Numbered from the stretch's first letter, positions 1 to 7,987 are shown. The stretch: 64,000 nucleotides of DNA from Armatimonadota bacterium (GCA_031459855.1 JAVKHP010000001.1:165960-229959), one strand, 5' to 3'. Notes: a model not told the origin generated them from the letters alone. Numbers and translations are program-made.

Positions 1-240
1 CTCCTGGGCGTGCGCGCGCACTTTCGCCAGCCCCTGGCGGATCGTGTGCGCGCGCTCGTCGGGGTCGGTCTTCGCCCAAGCGTCGAAGGCACGCCGGGCG
101 GCGGCCACCGCGGCGTCTACGTCGTCGGGCCCGGCCCTGGGGACGGTGTCCACGACCTCTTCGGTGGCCGGGTTGCGCACCGGCATCTCTGCGCCGCTCC
201 TGGCCGGCACGGCCTCACCGTCGATCACCAGCAGCGCCAT
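1..240 (-). CDS. Aldehyde dehydrogenase, N-terminal 80 residues (runs off the window)
   Basis: The N-terminus of an NAD(P)-dependent aldehyde dehydrogenase; the rest lies beyond the left edge. Visible are MALLVIDGEAVPA and the usual early block NPATEEVVDTVPRAG, nearly identical to the start of the complete aldehyde dehydrogenase at 23287-24720. A GGAGG-type ribosome site lies just upstream of the ATG at 240. The catalytic Cys and Glu would be outside the window. It is the last visible gene of the paa block on this strand, so oxidation of an aldehyde from aromatic breakdown is a reasonable inference; the substrate is unknown. Confidence 0.85.
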   Translation of the reverse strand, partial: MALLVIDGEAVPARSGAEMPVRNPATEEVVDTVPRAGPDDVDAAVAAARRAFDAWAKTDPDERAHTIRQGLAKVRAHAQE

Positions 241-318
241 GCTCCCCCCTCCGTTCCGTATCGGCGTGCCACCGGGCGACGCTGGGCACCGGCCCGCGTC
301 GATCACCAGCAGCGCCAT
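219..318. repeat. 22-bp direct repeat duplicating the start of the aldehyde dehydrogenase gene
   Basis: The 22 bases at 219-240, which encode the first seven codons (MALLVID), recur exactly at 297-318. The offset is 78 bp, exactly 26 codons, and the frame between the copies is open on the minus strand. Only the copy at 240 has a good ribosome site, so the outer copy is read as a duplication remnant. Confidence 0.8.
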
Positions 319-450
319 ACGCTGTAATGGTAATGCTCGTCGCCCGTGGGGCTCGTCCTGCGTGTCCGGCAGGCGCGAGTGCCCGTGGTGTTCCTCGACG
401 CCGCGCTGCCCGCCCTGCACCCCCGGCGGGCGCACACGACGCCCCTGGGG

Positions 451-681
451 CTACTTGCGTACGCGCTCGAACGGACTCCTGCACGCCCGGCACAGGTACT
501 GCTCCGACATGAGCTGGGCACCGAACGCCCCGATGCGCTCGACGTCGTCCGCCCCACACCAGGGGCACCGCAGACCGTCGCTCGGGTCCCGGGAGCCCCC
601 CGCCGCCCGCCCCTGTGCCGCGTCCGCCCCGCCGCTGCGCGCGTGGGCCGCATCGGCCTCGCGCGCCGGGCGCTCGTTCAC
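451..681 (-). CDS. PaaD C-terminal zinc-ribbon domain as a separate 76-aa protein
   Basis: The C-terminal half contains CPWCG, about 20 residues, then CRAC, followed by SPFERVRK. This matches the zinc-binding C-terminal part of PaaD, the maturation factor of the phenylacetyl-CoA epoxidase. In the usual PaaD this domain is fused to a DUF59/MIP18 domain; here the DUF59 part is a separate gene at 1862-2275. The GTG start overlaps the paaC stop (GTGA), indicating translational coupling. The first ~35 residues are Ala/Arg/Gly-rich and probably disordered. The role, iron-centre assembly or maturation of the Paa oxygenase, is inferred from the family. Confidence 0.75.
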   Translation of the reverse strand: MNERPAREADAAHARSGGADAAQGRAAGGSRDPSDGLRCPWCGADDVERIGAFGAQLMSEQYLCRACRSPFERVRK

Positions 682-1442
682 GGGTCCAGCCGGCGCTGGA
701 TCGGGTTCCACCGCTCCCATGGCAGCGGCCCCACCTCCCAGACGCCGTCCTCCATGTTCCACCGCACCGGTAGACGCACGCCCACTTCCAGCAACAGCGG
801 CGCCACGCGCTGGAGGTAGGCCTGGCGCAGGCCGTCGTTGGTCGCGCCCAGGTAGCCCGCCGCGCGCAGCGCCTCGACGCCCGCCTCGCCCGCCGGCCCA
901 AACCAGCACAGCATCTCGGGCAGCGCTTCGTCCACCCGCGCCTGCAGCGCAACACGCCCCTGGGCCGTGGCGGCGAGGCGGCGGACCAGGCTCTCGGCGT
1001 AGCCCAGGTGTGCCCGCTCCTCGTCCAGCGCGCGCCGCACCCGGCTGGCCAGCGCCTCGTAGCGCGACCCGACCAGAGCGGCGAACATGGTCGTCACCGC
1101 GGTGTCGACCAGCGCGCACGTGGCGACCACGTGCGCCCACGTGGGGTGCGGCGCGTCCAGGTAGCGCACGCAGTAGCGCCGGTCACGGTCGGTCTCGCGC
1201 TCGAGCGGCTGCGGCCGGTTGGGGTAGGGCAGGTCCTCCAGCAGCGGGTAGAGGGCGCGCGAGTGGCCCAGGTCCTCCTGGGCGATGGCCGCGCACGCCA
1301 CCGACGCTTCCAGGAACGGCGCGCCCGGCGCCCACTCGGAGATCCGCCGGCCCAGGAAGTACTTGGTATCGGCGAGGACCACGATCAGGTTGACCAGCGC
1401 CGGCAGCGCGCGCTCGTCGCTGGCGGTGACGGTGTGGCTCAT
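678..1442 (-). CDS. paaC: Phenylacetyl-CoA epoxidase structural subunit PaaC
   Basis: A 254-residue ferritin-like protein of the PaaA/PaaC family, close to the usual PaaC length. It keeps helical motifs such as QEDLGHSRALYP and DEERAHLGYAE. In the known complex PaaC pairs with PaaA and is thought to be structural rather than catalytic; the complex puts an epoxide on the ring of phenylacetyl-CoA using O2. The start overlaps the stop of the upstream PaaB-like gene (ATGA), and the stop overlaps the zinc-ribbon gene downstream. No PaaE reductase is visible in the window. Confidence 0.92.
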   Translation of the reverse strand: MSHTVTASDERALPALVNLIVVLADTKYFLGRRISEWAPGAPFLEASVACAAIAQEDLGHSRALYPLLEDLPYPNRPQPLERETDRDRRYCVRYLDAPHPTWAHVVATCALVDTAVTTMFAALVGSRYEALASRVRRALDEERAHLGYAESLVRRLAATAQGRVALQARVDEALPEMLCWFGPAGEAGVEALRAAGYLGATNDGLRQAYLQRVAPLLLEVGVRLPVRWNMEDGVWEVGPLPWERWNPIQRRLDP

Positions 1443-1660
1443 GCCGTCGGCTCCAGGGTCGGCTCCAGGGCGTCGGACCCCACGACCCAGTGCACCGCGG
1501 CCACCGGCGCCAGCACCAGCTCGAGCCAGTCGGCCCCGAAGCGGGCCGTGGCCGCCGCGGCCGGATCCTCCCCCGCCGTCACGTCCAGCGTGCCCTGGTA
1601 GGTCAGCGCCTCGGGATACGCGCGGCGCGCGAGCACCAGGAAGCGGGCCGGTGCCGTCAT
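1439..1660 (-). CDS. Second small PaaB-like protein
   Basis: A 73-residue protein (MTAPARFLVLARRAYPEAL...) lying between paaB and paaC and overlapping both by ATGA. By eye it follows the pattern of the PaaB at 1657-1854: F/Y-x-V-x-A-R-R, E-x-L, GT, a TA..AA segment, then W and V-P-x-A. It is therefore probably a paralogue of the small epoxidase subunit. One possibility is that two PaaB-like chains fill the place of one longer canonical PaaB. That is inference, and the similarity is short. Confidence 0.6.
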   Translation of the reverse strand: MTAPARFLVLARRAYPEALTYQGTLDVTAGEDPAAAATARFGADWLELVLAPVAAVHWVVGSDALEPTLEPTA

Positions 1661-1854
1661 TGCGGGTGGATCACTGCCACCAGCGCCTGGCGGGGCACGA
1701 CGAACATCGCCCGCCAGCGCCACTCGTCGTAGAGCTTGTGGGCGAAGATGGCGGCCTCGCGGGCCGAGGTGGCCCGCACGGTGCCCACGTGCCGGAGCGG
1801 CTCGCCTCCCTCGGCGCGGGCGGCGAAGACCTCGTAGTACTCTTCCTCCATCAT
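1657..1854 (-). CDS. paaB: Phenylacetyl-CoA epoxidase small subunit PaaB
   Basis: A 65-residue protein starting MMEEEYYEVFAARAEGGEP and carrying the PaaB pattern YEVF..R....LRHVGTV.A...REA..FA...Y. and a VVP segment. Canonical PaaB is about 95 residues, so this one is short and lacks the usual C-terminal tail. The ATG at 1854 follows a GAGGGTGGG ribosome site 8 bases after the upstream stop. In known complexes PaaB bridges PaaAC pairs and is needed for activity. It sits between the DUF59 PaaD piece and a second PaaB-like gene. Confidence 0.82.
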   Translation of the reverse strand: MMEEEYYEVFAARAEGGEPLRHVGTVRATSAREAAIFAHKLYDEWRWRAMFVVPRQALVAVIHPQ

Positions 1855-1861
1855 CCCACCC

Positions 1862-2275
1862 TCACACCACGCCGACGGCGCGCAGCCGGCGCCAGCCTTC
1901 CTCGGTGATGTGCGCGCGGCTCCACGGCTCCCAGGTGACCTCCAGCGCGACCCGCTCCACACCCGGTACCTGCCGCAGCCGCGCGACGATGTCGTCCTGG
2001 ATCAGCTCCATGCAGGGACAGCCCATCGACGTGAAGGTCAGCCGCACGCGCACCTCGCAGCCCTTCACCTCCACGCCGCGGATCAGGCCCAGGTCCACCA
2101 CGCTCACGGGGTACTCGGGGTCCAGCACCTCGCGCAGCGCAGCGGTCACCTGCTCCGGCGAGGGGGCGCCACCCGTGGTCGCCTCGGGTGCCGGCGGGGC
2201 AGGCGGCGCCGCGGTCCGTGCACCGGGCGGCGTGACAGCGTCGGCGCCGTGCGCGCGGGACACCGCGGGCCTCAC
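1862..2275 (-). CDS. paaD: PaaD-type DUF59/MIP18 protein lacking the zinc domain
   Basis: A 137-residue protein. After a ~45-residue Pro/Ala-rich leader it has a DUF59/MIP18 domain: V..ALREVLDPEYPVSVVDLG, then LTFTSMGCPCMELI with the conserved Cys pair. It ends in the PaaD-like TWEPWSRAHITEEGWRRLR, with no zinc ribbon; that part is a separate gene at 451-681. The GTG start overlaps the paaA stop (GTGA). PaaD-type proteins help mature the metal centre of the PaaABC oxygenase. The short C-terminus and the detached zinc domain are the unusual points. Confidence 0.85.
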   Translation of the reverse strand: MRPAVSRAHGADAVTPPGARTAAPPAPPAPEATTGGAPSPEQVTAALREVLDPEYPVSVVDLGLIRGVEVKGCEVRVRLTFTSMGCPCMELIQDDIVARLRQVPGVERVALEVTWEPWSRAHITEEGWRRLRAVGVV

Positions 2276-3207
2276 GCGTCCAGCCGGCGCAGCTGCCGGT
2301 AGCCGCGCTGGATCTCGCCGACCAGCTCGCGGTTGGCGGGGCCCCGCTGGCGCCAGCGCGCCAGGACTTCGTCCCAGGTGATGGGCCCCTCCTCCAGCAG
2401 CCAGCGCTTGGCCGCGGCGTCGAAGCGGGCGGGGAACGGACAGGTGATCACCCACCGCCCCGCCGCCGCATCGTAGCGGGCGGGCACCTCCAGCCCCAGC
2501 TCCTGGCACAGCGGCACCGCCGTCGACAGCCACTGCTGGCGCAGCTGGTCGTTGGTGTACCCCTTGAGCCCGTAGCCGATCTGGTCCTTGTGGCGCTTGA
2601 GGTCGTCGGGCAGCCCGAACCACTCCACGGTCAGCAGGAACATCCAGTCCACGGCCCGCTGCAGCTCGGCCTTCGTCTGCGGCGTCGCGGCCAGCGTGCG
2701 CATCCACTTCTCGCCGTGGCGCAGGTGGAAGTTCTCCTCGCGGTCCACCTTGGCCAGCGCCCGCTTCCACGGCCCGTAGGTGGTGTGGCGGTAGATGTCG
2801 CCCAGCAGCACGAACCCCGCGCGGTCGTAGAACGCGTTGGCCACCACCAGCTCCGTCCACGTCTCCAGCGGTACGTCGAAGGCATAGGGGTGCTTGAACT
2901 GCGCCGGGTCGCGCTCGTAGACCAGCGCGTCGACGTCCACCCCCAGGTCGCGCAGCATCCGGTAGGCGATGTGGGCATGGCCCAGCTCGTCCTGGATGAT
3001 GCCCACCGCCGAGATGTACGAGTTGATGCTGGGGGCGTCGCGCGCCGCCCGCAGGTAGGCCGGCGCGCTGATCAGCTCGGTGTCGGCCGAGACGATGAGC
3101 GTGCGCGCCAGCGCCTCGACGTACGCGGGGGTGGCGTAGGCCGGCCCCTCCACCAGCGCGCCGCGCTCCAGGCGCGCGCGCAGCGTCTCCTCGGTGACCG
3201 GGGTCAT
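2272..3207 (-). CDS. paaA: Phenylacetyl-CoA epoxidase catalytic subunit PaaA
   Basis: A 311-residue ferritin-fold di-iron oxygenase subunit. The iron-ligand motifs are visible: DTELISAP in helix 1, QDELGHAHIAYR (ExxH) near residue 74, and REENFHLRHGEKW (ExxH) near residue 160. The length fits the family. It catalyses O2-dependent epoxidation of phenylacetyl-CoA to the ring 1,2-epoxide. The ATG follows AGAGGAGGAG and overlaps the end of the livM frame by ATGA. A promoter with an overlapping perfect palindrome lies about 60-90 bases upstream (3268-3296). Confidence 0.95.
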   Translation of the reverse strand: MTPVTEETLRARLERGALVEGPAYATPAYVEALARTLIVSADTELISAPAYLRAARDAPSINSYISAVGIIQDELGHAHIAYRMLRDLGVDVDALVYERDPAQFKHPYAFDVPLETWTELVVANAFYDRAGFVLLGDIYRHTTYGPWKRALAKVDREENFHLRHGEKWMRTLAATPQTKAELQRAVDWMFLLTVEWFGLPDDLKRHKDQIGYGLKGYTNDQLRQQWLSTAVPLCQELGLEVPARYDAAAGRWVITCPFPARFDAAAKRWLLEEGPITWDEVLARWRQRGPANRELVGEIQRGYRQLRRLDA

Positions 3208-4352
3208 GACTCCTCCTCTCCCCTGGCGGCGTGCGCGCCGCCCGGCCGACTGTGGCTATCTCCCTCTTCTCTAGCAGTCTTTGACCGATCGGTCAATCCG
3301 GGTGCCGCCGCTCGATCGCCCGCAGGATCCGGGAAGGCCGCGCCGACGGGCGCGCCACCGGACGCCGACCGTACGCCCTGGGCTGCGCGCTCCCGTCGCC
3401 CGCCGTGGCCAGCGGTCCGCCCCCGCCAGGCGCCGATCGCGCGCCGCGCCCGCGCCGCCGCCTCGACCAGACCGCCCGGCAGCACCAGCACCACCACGAC
3501 GAACAGCAGGCCGAAGATGAGCAGGTGCACGTCGACCAACGCCTGGGCCAGCACTTCGCGGACCAGCACGTAGAACACCGCGCCCACCAGCGGGCCTGCG
3601 AGCGTACCCACGCCGCCGACGAAGGCGATGAGCAACGCGTCGAAGGTCCAGCCCGGGCCGAACGGCATCTGGTGGTAGTAGCTGGTGTGGTAGAAGGCGA
3701 AGACGGCCCCCGCCATGCCGCCCAGGCCGGTGCTGACCACGAGGGCGAGCAGCTTGTGACGCACGACGTCGACGCCGGTCGCCGCAGCCGCGTCCTCGTC
3801 CTCGCGCAGCGCGACCAGGCCCAGCCCCAGCGGTGAGCGGACCAGCCAGGCCACCGTCGCCACCGTGACGACCAGCAGGGCCAGCGCCAGGTAGTAGCGG
3901 TGCACGAGGGAGTAGCCCGTGATGAACGGCGCGGGCAGCGTCGAGACCACCGGCAGCACGTTTCCCACGGTGATGCGCAGGATCTCGGCGAGGCCCAGCG
4001 TGCCGATCGCGAAGTAGGCGCCACGCAGCCGGAAGGCGGGCAGGCCGATCACCAGGCTGAAGGCGCTGGCGGCCAGCCCGCCCGCCAGCAGACCGAGGTA
4101 CGGGTGCACGCCTGCAACCCACAGGTGGCGCATCACGAACGCGCCGGTGCCGAAGAACGCGGCGTGCCCGAGGTTGACCTGGCCCGCGAACCCCGCCAGC
4201 AGGTTCCAGCTCTCGGCCAGCGCCGCGTAGAGGAAGACCAGGAACGCCAGGTTGAGCACGTCGGCGCGCTGTGTCACCAGCGGCAGGCCGGCCAGCGCGG
4301 CCAGCACGCCGGCGACCCCCGGGCCGGTCAGGCGCCATGCCCCGGCCCTCAT
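3204..4352 (-). CDS. livM: Liv-type ABC transporter permease (LivM) with a long C-terminal tail
   Basis: A branched-chain-amino-acid-type permease. The core (about residues 1-300) has the LivM features: AESWNLLAGFAGQVNLGHAA, GLPAFRLRGAYFAIGTLGLA, a cytoplasmic REDEDAAAATGVD segment, and several hydrophobic helices ending in LVLPGGLVEAA. The last ~85 residues are Arg/Gly/Ala-rich and unlike the family. The frame stays open to an exact ATGA overlap with paaA and passes through the palindrome at 3281-3296. This tail may be coding or only a chance open frame. Beside paaK and paa genes, the substrate is probably an aromatic acid. Confidence 0.88.
   Translation of the reverse strand: MRAGAWRLTGPGVAGVLAALAGLPLVTQRADVLNLAFLVFLYAALAESWNLLAGFAGQVNLGHAAFFGTGAFVMRHLWVAGVHPYLGLLAGGLAASAFSLVIGLPAFRLRGAYFAIGTLGLAEILRITVGNVLPVVSTLPAPFITGYSLVHRYYLALALLVVTVATVAWLVRSPLGLGLVALREDEDAAAATGVDVVRHKLLALVVSTGLGGMAGAVFAFYHTSYYHQMPFGPGWTFDALLIAFVGGVGTLAGPLVGAVFYVLVREVLAQALVDVHLLIFGLLFVVVVLVLPGGLVEAAARARRAIGAWRGRTAGHGGRRERAAQGVRSASGGAPVGAAFPDPAGDRAAAPGLTDRSKTAREEGDSHSRPGGAHAARGEEES
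3268..3296 (-). promoter_or_regulatory. paaA promoter with overlapping perfect 16-bp palindrome
   Basis: On the minus strand TTGACC (3296-3291) is followed after exactly 17 bases by TAGAGA (3273-3268), a plausible sigma-70 -35/-10 pair. The -35 is the left end of a perfect 16-bp palindrome, TTGACCGATCGGTCAA, at 3281-3296. The ACCGATCGGT core resembles operators of TetR-family regulators such as PaaR (family knowledge). Repression by occluding the -35 is inferred. No TetR gene is in the window. Confidence 0.65.
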
Positions 4353-5227
4353 CGCCGGCCGAACAGCCCCTGCGGGCGCACCAGGAGCACCACCACGAAG
4401 AGCACCAGCGCCACCACCTCGCGGTAGGCGCCGCCGATCACGAGGGCGCTCGCCGACTCCGCCGCGCCCAGCAGCAGGCCGCCGGCGAGCGTGCCCGGCA
4501 TGCTGCCCAGGCCTGCCAGCACCACCACGATCAGGGCCTTGAGCGTCCACTCCAGCCCGATGCCGGGGTTGATGGAGTAGCCCACGCTCACCAGGGTCCC
4601 GGCCGCGCCCGCCAGGGCGCTGCCCAGCGCGAACGCCAGCAGGTAGGTCCGGCGCAGGTCGATGCCGACCAGCAGCGCCGCCTCCCAGTCCTCGGCCACC
4701 GCCCGGACGGCGCGGCCGGGATCGGTACGCGTGAGGAACAGGTGCATGGCGGCGATCAGGATCACCGCCACCAGGAGCGTCCCCAGCCGCACCGCGGGCA
4801 CCACCAGGCCGCCGGCATGGAGCACGACGCCGGTATACGCGGCCGCGATGGTGCGGTCGTCGGCGGTCCACAGGCGGATCGCCAGGTTGTGGAAGGCGAG
4901 GGCGAGCCCGAAGCCGATCAGCAGCGAGTTCTTGACCCGCGTCTCCTCGGGCAGGGTCTCGACCCGGGCGAAGAGCGCCTGGTGCAGGCCCAGGCCCACG
5001 ACGAACAGCAACGGCATGCTCACCGCCAGCGAGGCGAACGGGTCGAGGCCCACCAGCGCGAACAACCAGAAGCTGGCGTAGCCGCCCAGCATGATCAGCT
5101 CGCCGTGCGCCACGTTGAGCACGCGCAGGACGCCGAAGACCAGCGACAGCCCCGCTGCGGCCAGGCCGTAGAGCGCCCCCGCCAGCAGCCCGAAGACCAG
5201 CGACTGGGCCAGCACCGCCGCGCTCAC
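4349..5227 (-). CDS. livH: Liv-type ABC transporter permease (LivH)
   Basis: A 292-residue hydrophobic inner-membrane permease. It has the LivH signature: a first helix GLLAGALYGLAAAGLSLVFG, then RVLNVAHGELIMLGGYA, and near the C-terminus LAGLGSMPGTLAGGLLLG with a final LLVRPQGLFGRR. The start is GTG overlapping the livF stop (GTGA), and the stop overlaps the livM ATG. It should form the translocation channel with LivM. Context points to uptake of an aromatic acid rather than Leu/Ile/Val, but specificity cannot be read from the permease. Confidence 0.92.
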   Translation of the reverse strand: MSAAVLAQSLVFGLLAGALYGLAAAGLSLVFGVLRVLNVAHGELIMLGGYASFWLFALVGLDPFASLAVSMPLLFVVGLGLHQALFARVETLPEETRVKNSLLIGFGLALAFHNLAIRLWTADDRTIAAAYTGVVLHAGGLVVPAVRLGTLLVAVILIAAMHLFLTRTDPGRAVRAVAEDWEAALLVGIDLRRTYLLAFALGSALAGAAGTLVSVGYSINPGIGLEWTLKALIVVVLAGLGSMPGTLAGGLLLGAAESASALVIGGAYREVVALVLFVVVLLVRPQGLFGRR

Positions 5228-5955
5228 GGGCCGCCTGCCCCCACGTCGAGGAAGGCGCGGCGTACCTGCGCGTCGCGCGCCAGGGCGGCCGGCGTGCCCT
5301 CGCCCACGATGCGGCCGGCCTGCATCAGGTAGGCGCGCGTGGCCAGGGCGAGGGCGCCCGAGACGTTCTGCTCCACCAGCAGCACGGTGACGCCGTGGCG
5401 CGCGTTGATCTCGCGGATCACCTCGAACATGCGGCGCACCACCAGCGGCGCCAGCCCCAGGGACGGCTCGTCGAGCAGCAGCAGGCGCGGGCGGGCCATC
5501 AGCGCCCGCGCGATCGCCACCATCTGCTGCTCGCCGCCCGACAGCGTGCCAGCCGGCTGCCGGCGCCGCACGGCCAGGGCCGGGAAGATCTCGAGCACCT
5601 CGCGCAGCGTCTCCTGGCGCCGGGCGCGCACGGCCCGCGCAAAGCCGCCGAGCAGCAGGTTCTCCTCGACGGTCATGCTGGCGAACAGGCGTCGACCTTC
5701 CGGCACCAGGGCGATGCCATACTCGACGGTGCGGTGCGCGGGCTCCCGGTGGAGCGGCCGGCCCTCGAAGACGACCTCCCCGGCTGCCGGTCGCAGCAGG
5801 CCCGCGATGGTGCGCAGCAGCGTCGTCTTGCCGGCGCCGTTGTGCCCCAGCAGCGCGACGACCTCGCCGGCGGTCACCCGCAGGGACACGCCCCACAGCG
5901 CCTGGAGGTCGCCGTAGCGCACCGCGAGGTCGCGGACCTCAAGCACCGCCCGCAT
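5224..5955 (-). CDS. livF: Liv-type ABC transporter ATPase (LivF)
   Basis: A 243-residue ABC ATPase with Walker A GHNGAGKTT (about residue 35), the LivF-type signature LSGGEQQMVAIARALM, Walker B LLLLDEPSLGLAPL and switch His in LLVEQN. The ATG at 5955 lies inside the end of livG (17-base overlap) and begins MRAVLEVRDLAVRYGDL. It energises the LivHM channel together with LivG. Confidence 0.93.
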   Translation of the reverse strand: MRAVLEVRDLAVRYGDLQALWGVSLRVTAGEVVALLGHNGAGKTTLLRTIAGLLRPAAGEVVFEGRPLHREPAHRTVEYGIALVPEGRRLFASMTVEENLLLGGFARAVRARRQETLREVLEIFPALAVRRRQPAGTLSGGEQQMVAIARALMARPRLLLLDEPSLGLAPLVVRRMFEVIREINARHGVTVLLVEQNVSGALALATRAYLMQAGRIVGEGTPAALARDAQVRRAFLDVGAGGP

Positions 5956-6673
5956 CCCCCAGGTAGGCTTCCAGTACCTTGGGATCACGCGCCACGGCCT
6001 CCGGCGGCCCTTCGGCGATCGCCTGGCCGGCGTTGAGCACCACCACGCGGTCGGACGTGCCCAGCACCGCATGCACCAGGTGCTCGATCATGACGATGGC
6101 GACCCCGCCGTCGCGGATGCGCCGGACCATGGCCATGGCCGCCGCCACCTCCTGCGGCGTCAGCCCCGCCATGAACTCGTCCAGCAGGAGGACGCGCGGC
6201 CGCGTGGCCAGCGCCCGCGCCAGTTCCACGCGCTTGCGGTCCACCAGGGTCAGGTGGCGGGCGGCCACGTGCTCCTTGCCCGCCAGGCCCACGAACGCCA
6301 GGAGGGCCGCGGCCTCGTCGATGGCGGTGGACAGGCGCCGCTGGGGGGCGCGGCCGTAGACGCGTCCGACGAGCACGTTCTCCAGCGCGGTGAGGTGCGG
6401 AAACGGCCGCACCAGCTGGAACGTGCGGGCGATCCCCCGCGCGCAGACGGCGTGCGGCGGCAGGCCCGTGATCTCCGCGCCGTCGAGCCACACGCGGCCC
6501 GCGTCCGGCGCCAGCAGCCCGGTGACGAGGTTGAAGGCCGTGGTCTTCCCCGAGCCGTTCGGCCCGATCAGCCCCAGGATCTCGCCGTCGCCAACGGCAA
6601 AGCTCAGATCGCGGACGGCCCGCACCCCTCCGAACGTCTTGGAGAGGCGCTCGGCGACCAGCAGGTGGCGCAC
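5939..6673 (-). CDS. livG: Liv-type ABC transporter ATPase (LivG)
   Basis: A 244-residue ABC ATPase with Walker A GPNGSGKTT, the LivG-type GIARTFQLVRPFPHLTALENV block, Walker B VLLLDEFMAGLTPQE and EHLVHAVLGTSDRVVVLNAG. The signature region reads TLVDRKRVELARALA instead of the common LSGGQ, as often in LivG (T.GE.KRLE type). The GTG start at 6673 is 22 bases after the livK stop. It partners LivF. Confidence 0.92.
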   Translation of the reverse strand: MRHLLVAERLSKTFGGVRAVRDLSFAVGDGEILGLIGPNGSGKTTAFNLVTGLLAPDAGRVWLDGAEITGLPPHAVCARGIARTFQLVRPFPHLTALENVLVGRVYGRAPQRRLSTAIDEAAALLAFVGLAGKEHVAARHLTLVDRKRVELARALATRPRVLLLDEFMAGLTPQEVAAAMAMVRRIRDGGVAIVMIEHLVHAVLGTSDRVVVLNAGQAIAEGPPEAVARDPKVLEAYLGDAGGA

Positions 6674-6695
6674 GCGATGGCGCGACCCGGCGGCC

Positions 6696-7913
6696 TTAGC
6701 GCTGGCCCCACGGCGGAGCCGGGTACTGCAGCGGCGCCGTGGCGAACTCCTTGGGCCAGACCAGCTCCTGTCGGCCGTTCTGCCACTGGAGGAAGACCGT
6801 GACCACCACGCCCGTCCCGTCGGGGCGGAACCGCACAGGGCCCATGACCGTCGTGGTCTGCGTAGCCGCGATGGCGTCGCGCACCCTGGACCGCTCGAGG
6901 GTGCCGGCCCGCGCGATGGCATCGGCCAGGATCTGGACGGTGGCGTAGGCCGGGCCCGTGATCACGTCGGCCGGCCGCCCGAACGCGCGGCTGTGCTTCT
7001 CGTTGAGCTCGCGCACCCCGGGGTACTTGACGGCGTGGTGCCAGCCGGGCGCCAGGCTGAAGTAGTCGCCGTCCTTGCCCAGGTTGCGGCCCCAGACCAC
7101 GGCGTCGGCCGCACGGATGAACATGTAGAACTTGGCGTTGAAGCCCAGCTCCTTCATCTGCCGCACCAGCGTGAACCCGTCGGGCGGCGTGGGAATGGCG
7201 AGCACCGCCTCGGCACCGGCGGCCCGGGCGCGGAGGATGATGTCCGAGAAGTCGCGGCTGCCCACCGCGTACTCTTCCTGCACCACCGCCTGGTAGCCGA
7301 ACTCGGGCGCCCGCGTCGCCCACAGCCCGCCCATCTCGTCCCCCCAGTCGGTCTTCTCCTTGAAGACGGCGACCCGGCGGGGGCGCTGCGCCTCGGGGAT
7401 CGACGCGTTCAGGAACCGGTAGGTCTCGCGGGCGAGATCCGGCGACTTGGGAAACGGGCTGAACAGGTACTTGAACCCCTGCTGGTGGATCTTGTGCAGC
7501 GCGAACGCGACGCCCAGATAGGGCACCCGGTTCTTCTCGGCGATCGACGCCGCGGCCGCGTGCAGGTCGCTGCCGAAGCCCCCCAGGTACGCCACGACCT
7601 GGTGCCCGGCGAAGAGCGTCTCCAGGCGCCCAACGGTCTTGGTGGGATCCGACTCGTCGTCGAGCAGCACGAGTTCCAGCGGGATCCGCCGGCCGACCTC
7701 GCGCACCATGACGCCACCCGCGCGGTTGACGTCCTCCACCGCGAACTCGTAGCCGGCCCGCACCTGCGCGCCCCCGGCGGCGTAGCGGCCGGTGAGCGGC
7801 ACCACGGCACCCACCTTGATCGTCGGCGGTGCCTGGGCCGCTGTCGGCACCCCCGCGGCGGTGAGCCCCGCCCCCACCAGCACGACCCCGAGCAGCAGTC
7901 CCGTCCAGCGCAT
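6696..7913 (-). CDS. livK: Liv-type periplasmic substrate-binding protein (LivK)
   Basis: A 405-residue periplasmic-binding-fold type I protein. Residues 1-~27 form a signal peptide (MRWTGLLLGVVLVGAGLTAA, cleavage near TAAQA). The mature part starts PPTIKVGAVVPLTGRYAAGG, typical of the LivK/AmiC family, and includes LELVLLDDESDPTKTV and a GPAYATVQILADAI segment. The ATG at 7913 is preceded by GAGGGGGGG. It delivers ligand to LivHM. Between paaK and paaA, an aromatic carboxylate such as phenylacetate or hydroxybenzoate is the likely ligand (inference). Confidence 0.92.
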   Translation of the reverse strand: MRWTGLLLGVVLVGAGLTAAGVPTAAQAPPTIKVGAVVPLTGRYAAGGAQVRAGYEFAVEDVNRAGGVMVREVGRRIPLELVLLDDESDPTKTVGRLETLFAGHQVVAYLGGFGSDLHAAAASIAEKNRVPYLGVAFALHKIHQQGFKYLFSPFPKSPDLARETYRFLNASIPEAQRPRRVAVFKEKTDWGDEMGGLWATRAPEFGYQAVVQEEYAVGSRDFSDIILRARAAGAEAVLAIPTPPDGFTLVRQMKELGFNAKFYMFIRAADAVVWGRNLGKDGDYFSLAPGWHHAVKYPGVRELNEKHSRAFGRPADVITGPAYATVQILADAIARAGTLERSRVRDAIAATQTTTVMGPVRFRPDGTGVVVTVFLQWQNGRQELVWPKEFATAPLQYPAPPWGQR

Positions 7914-7987
7914 CGCGCTCCCCCCCTCGTGGATGTCTGTGGCGCGCGTCGCCCGTCCAGGTCCCTCGCCTGCCGGGGCGTCCCGCC

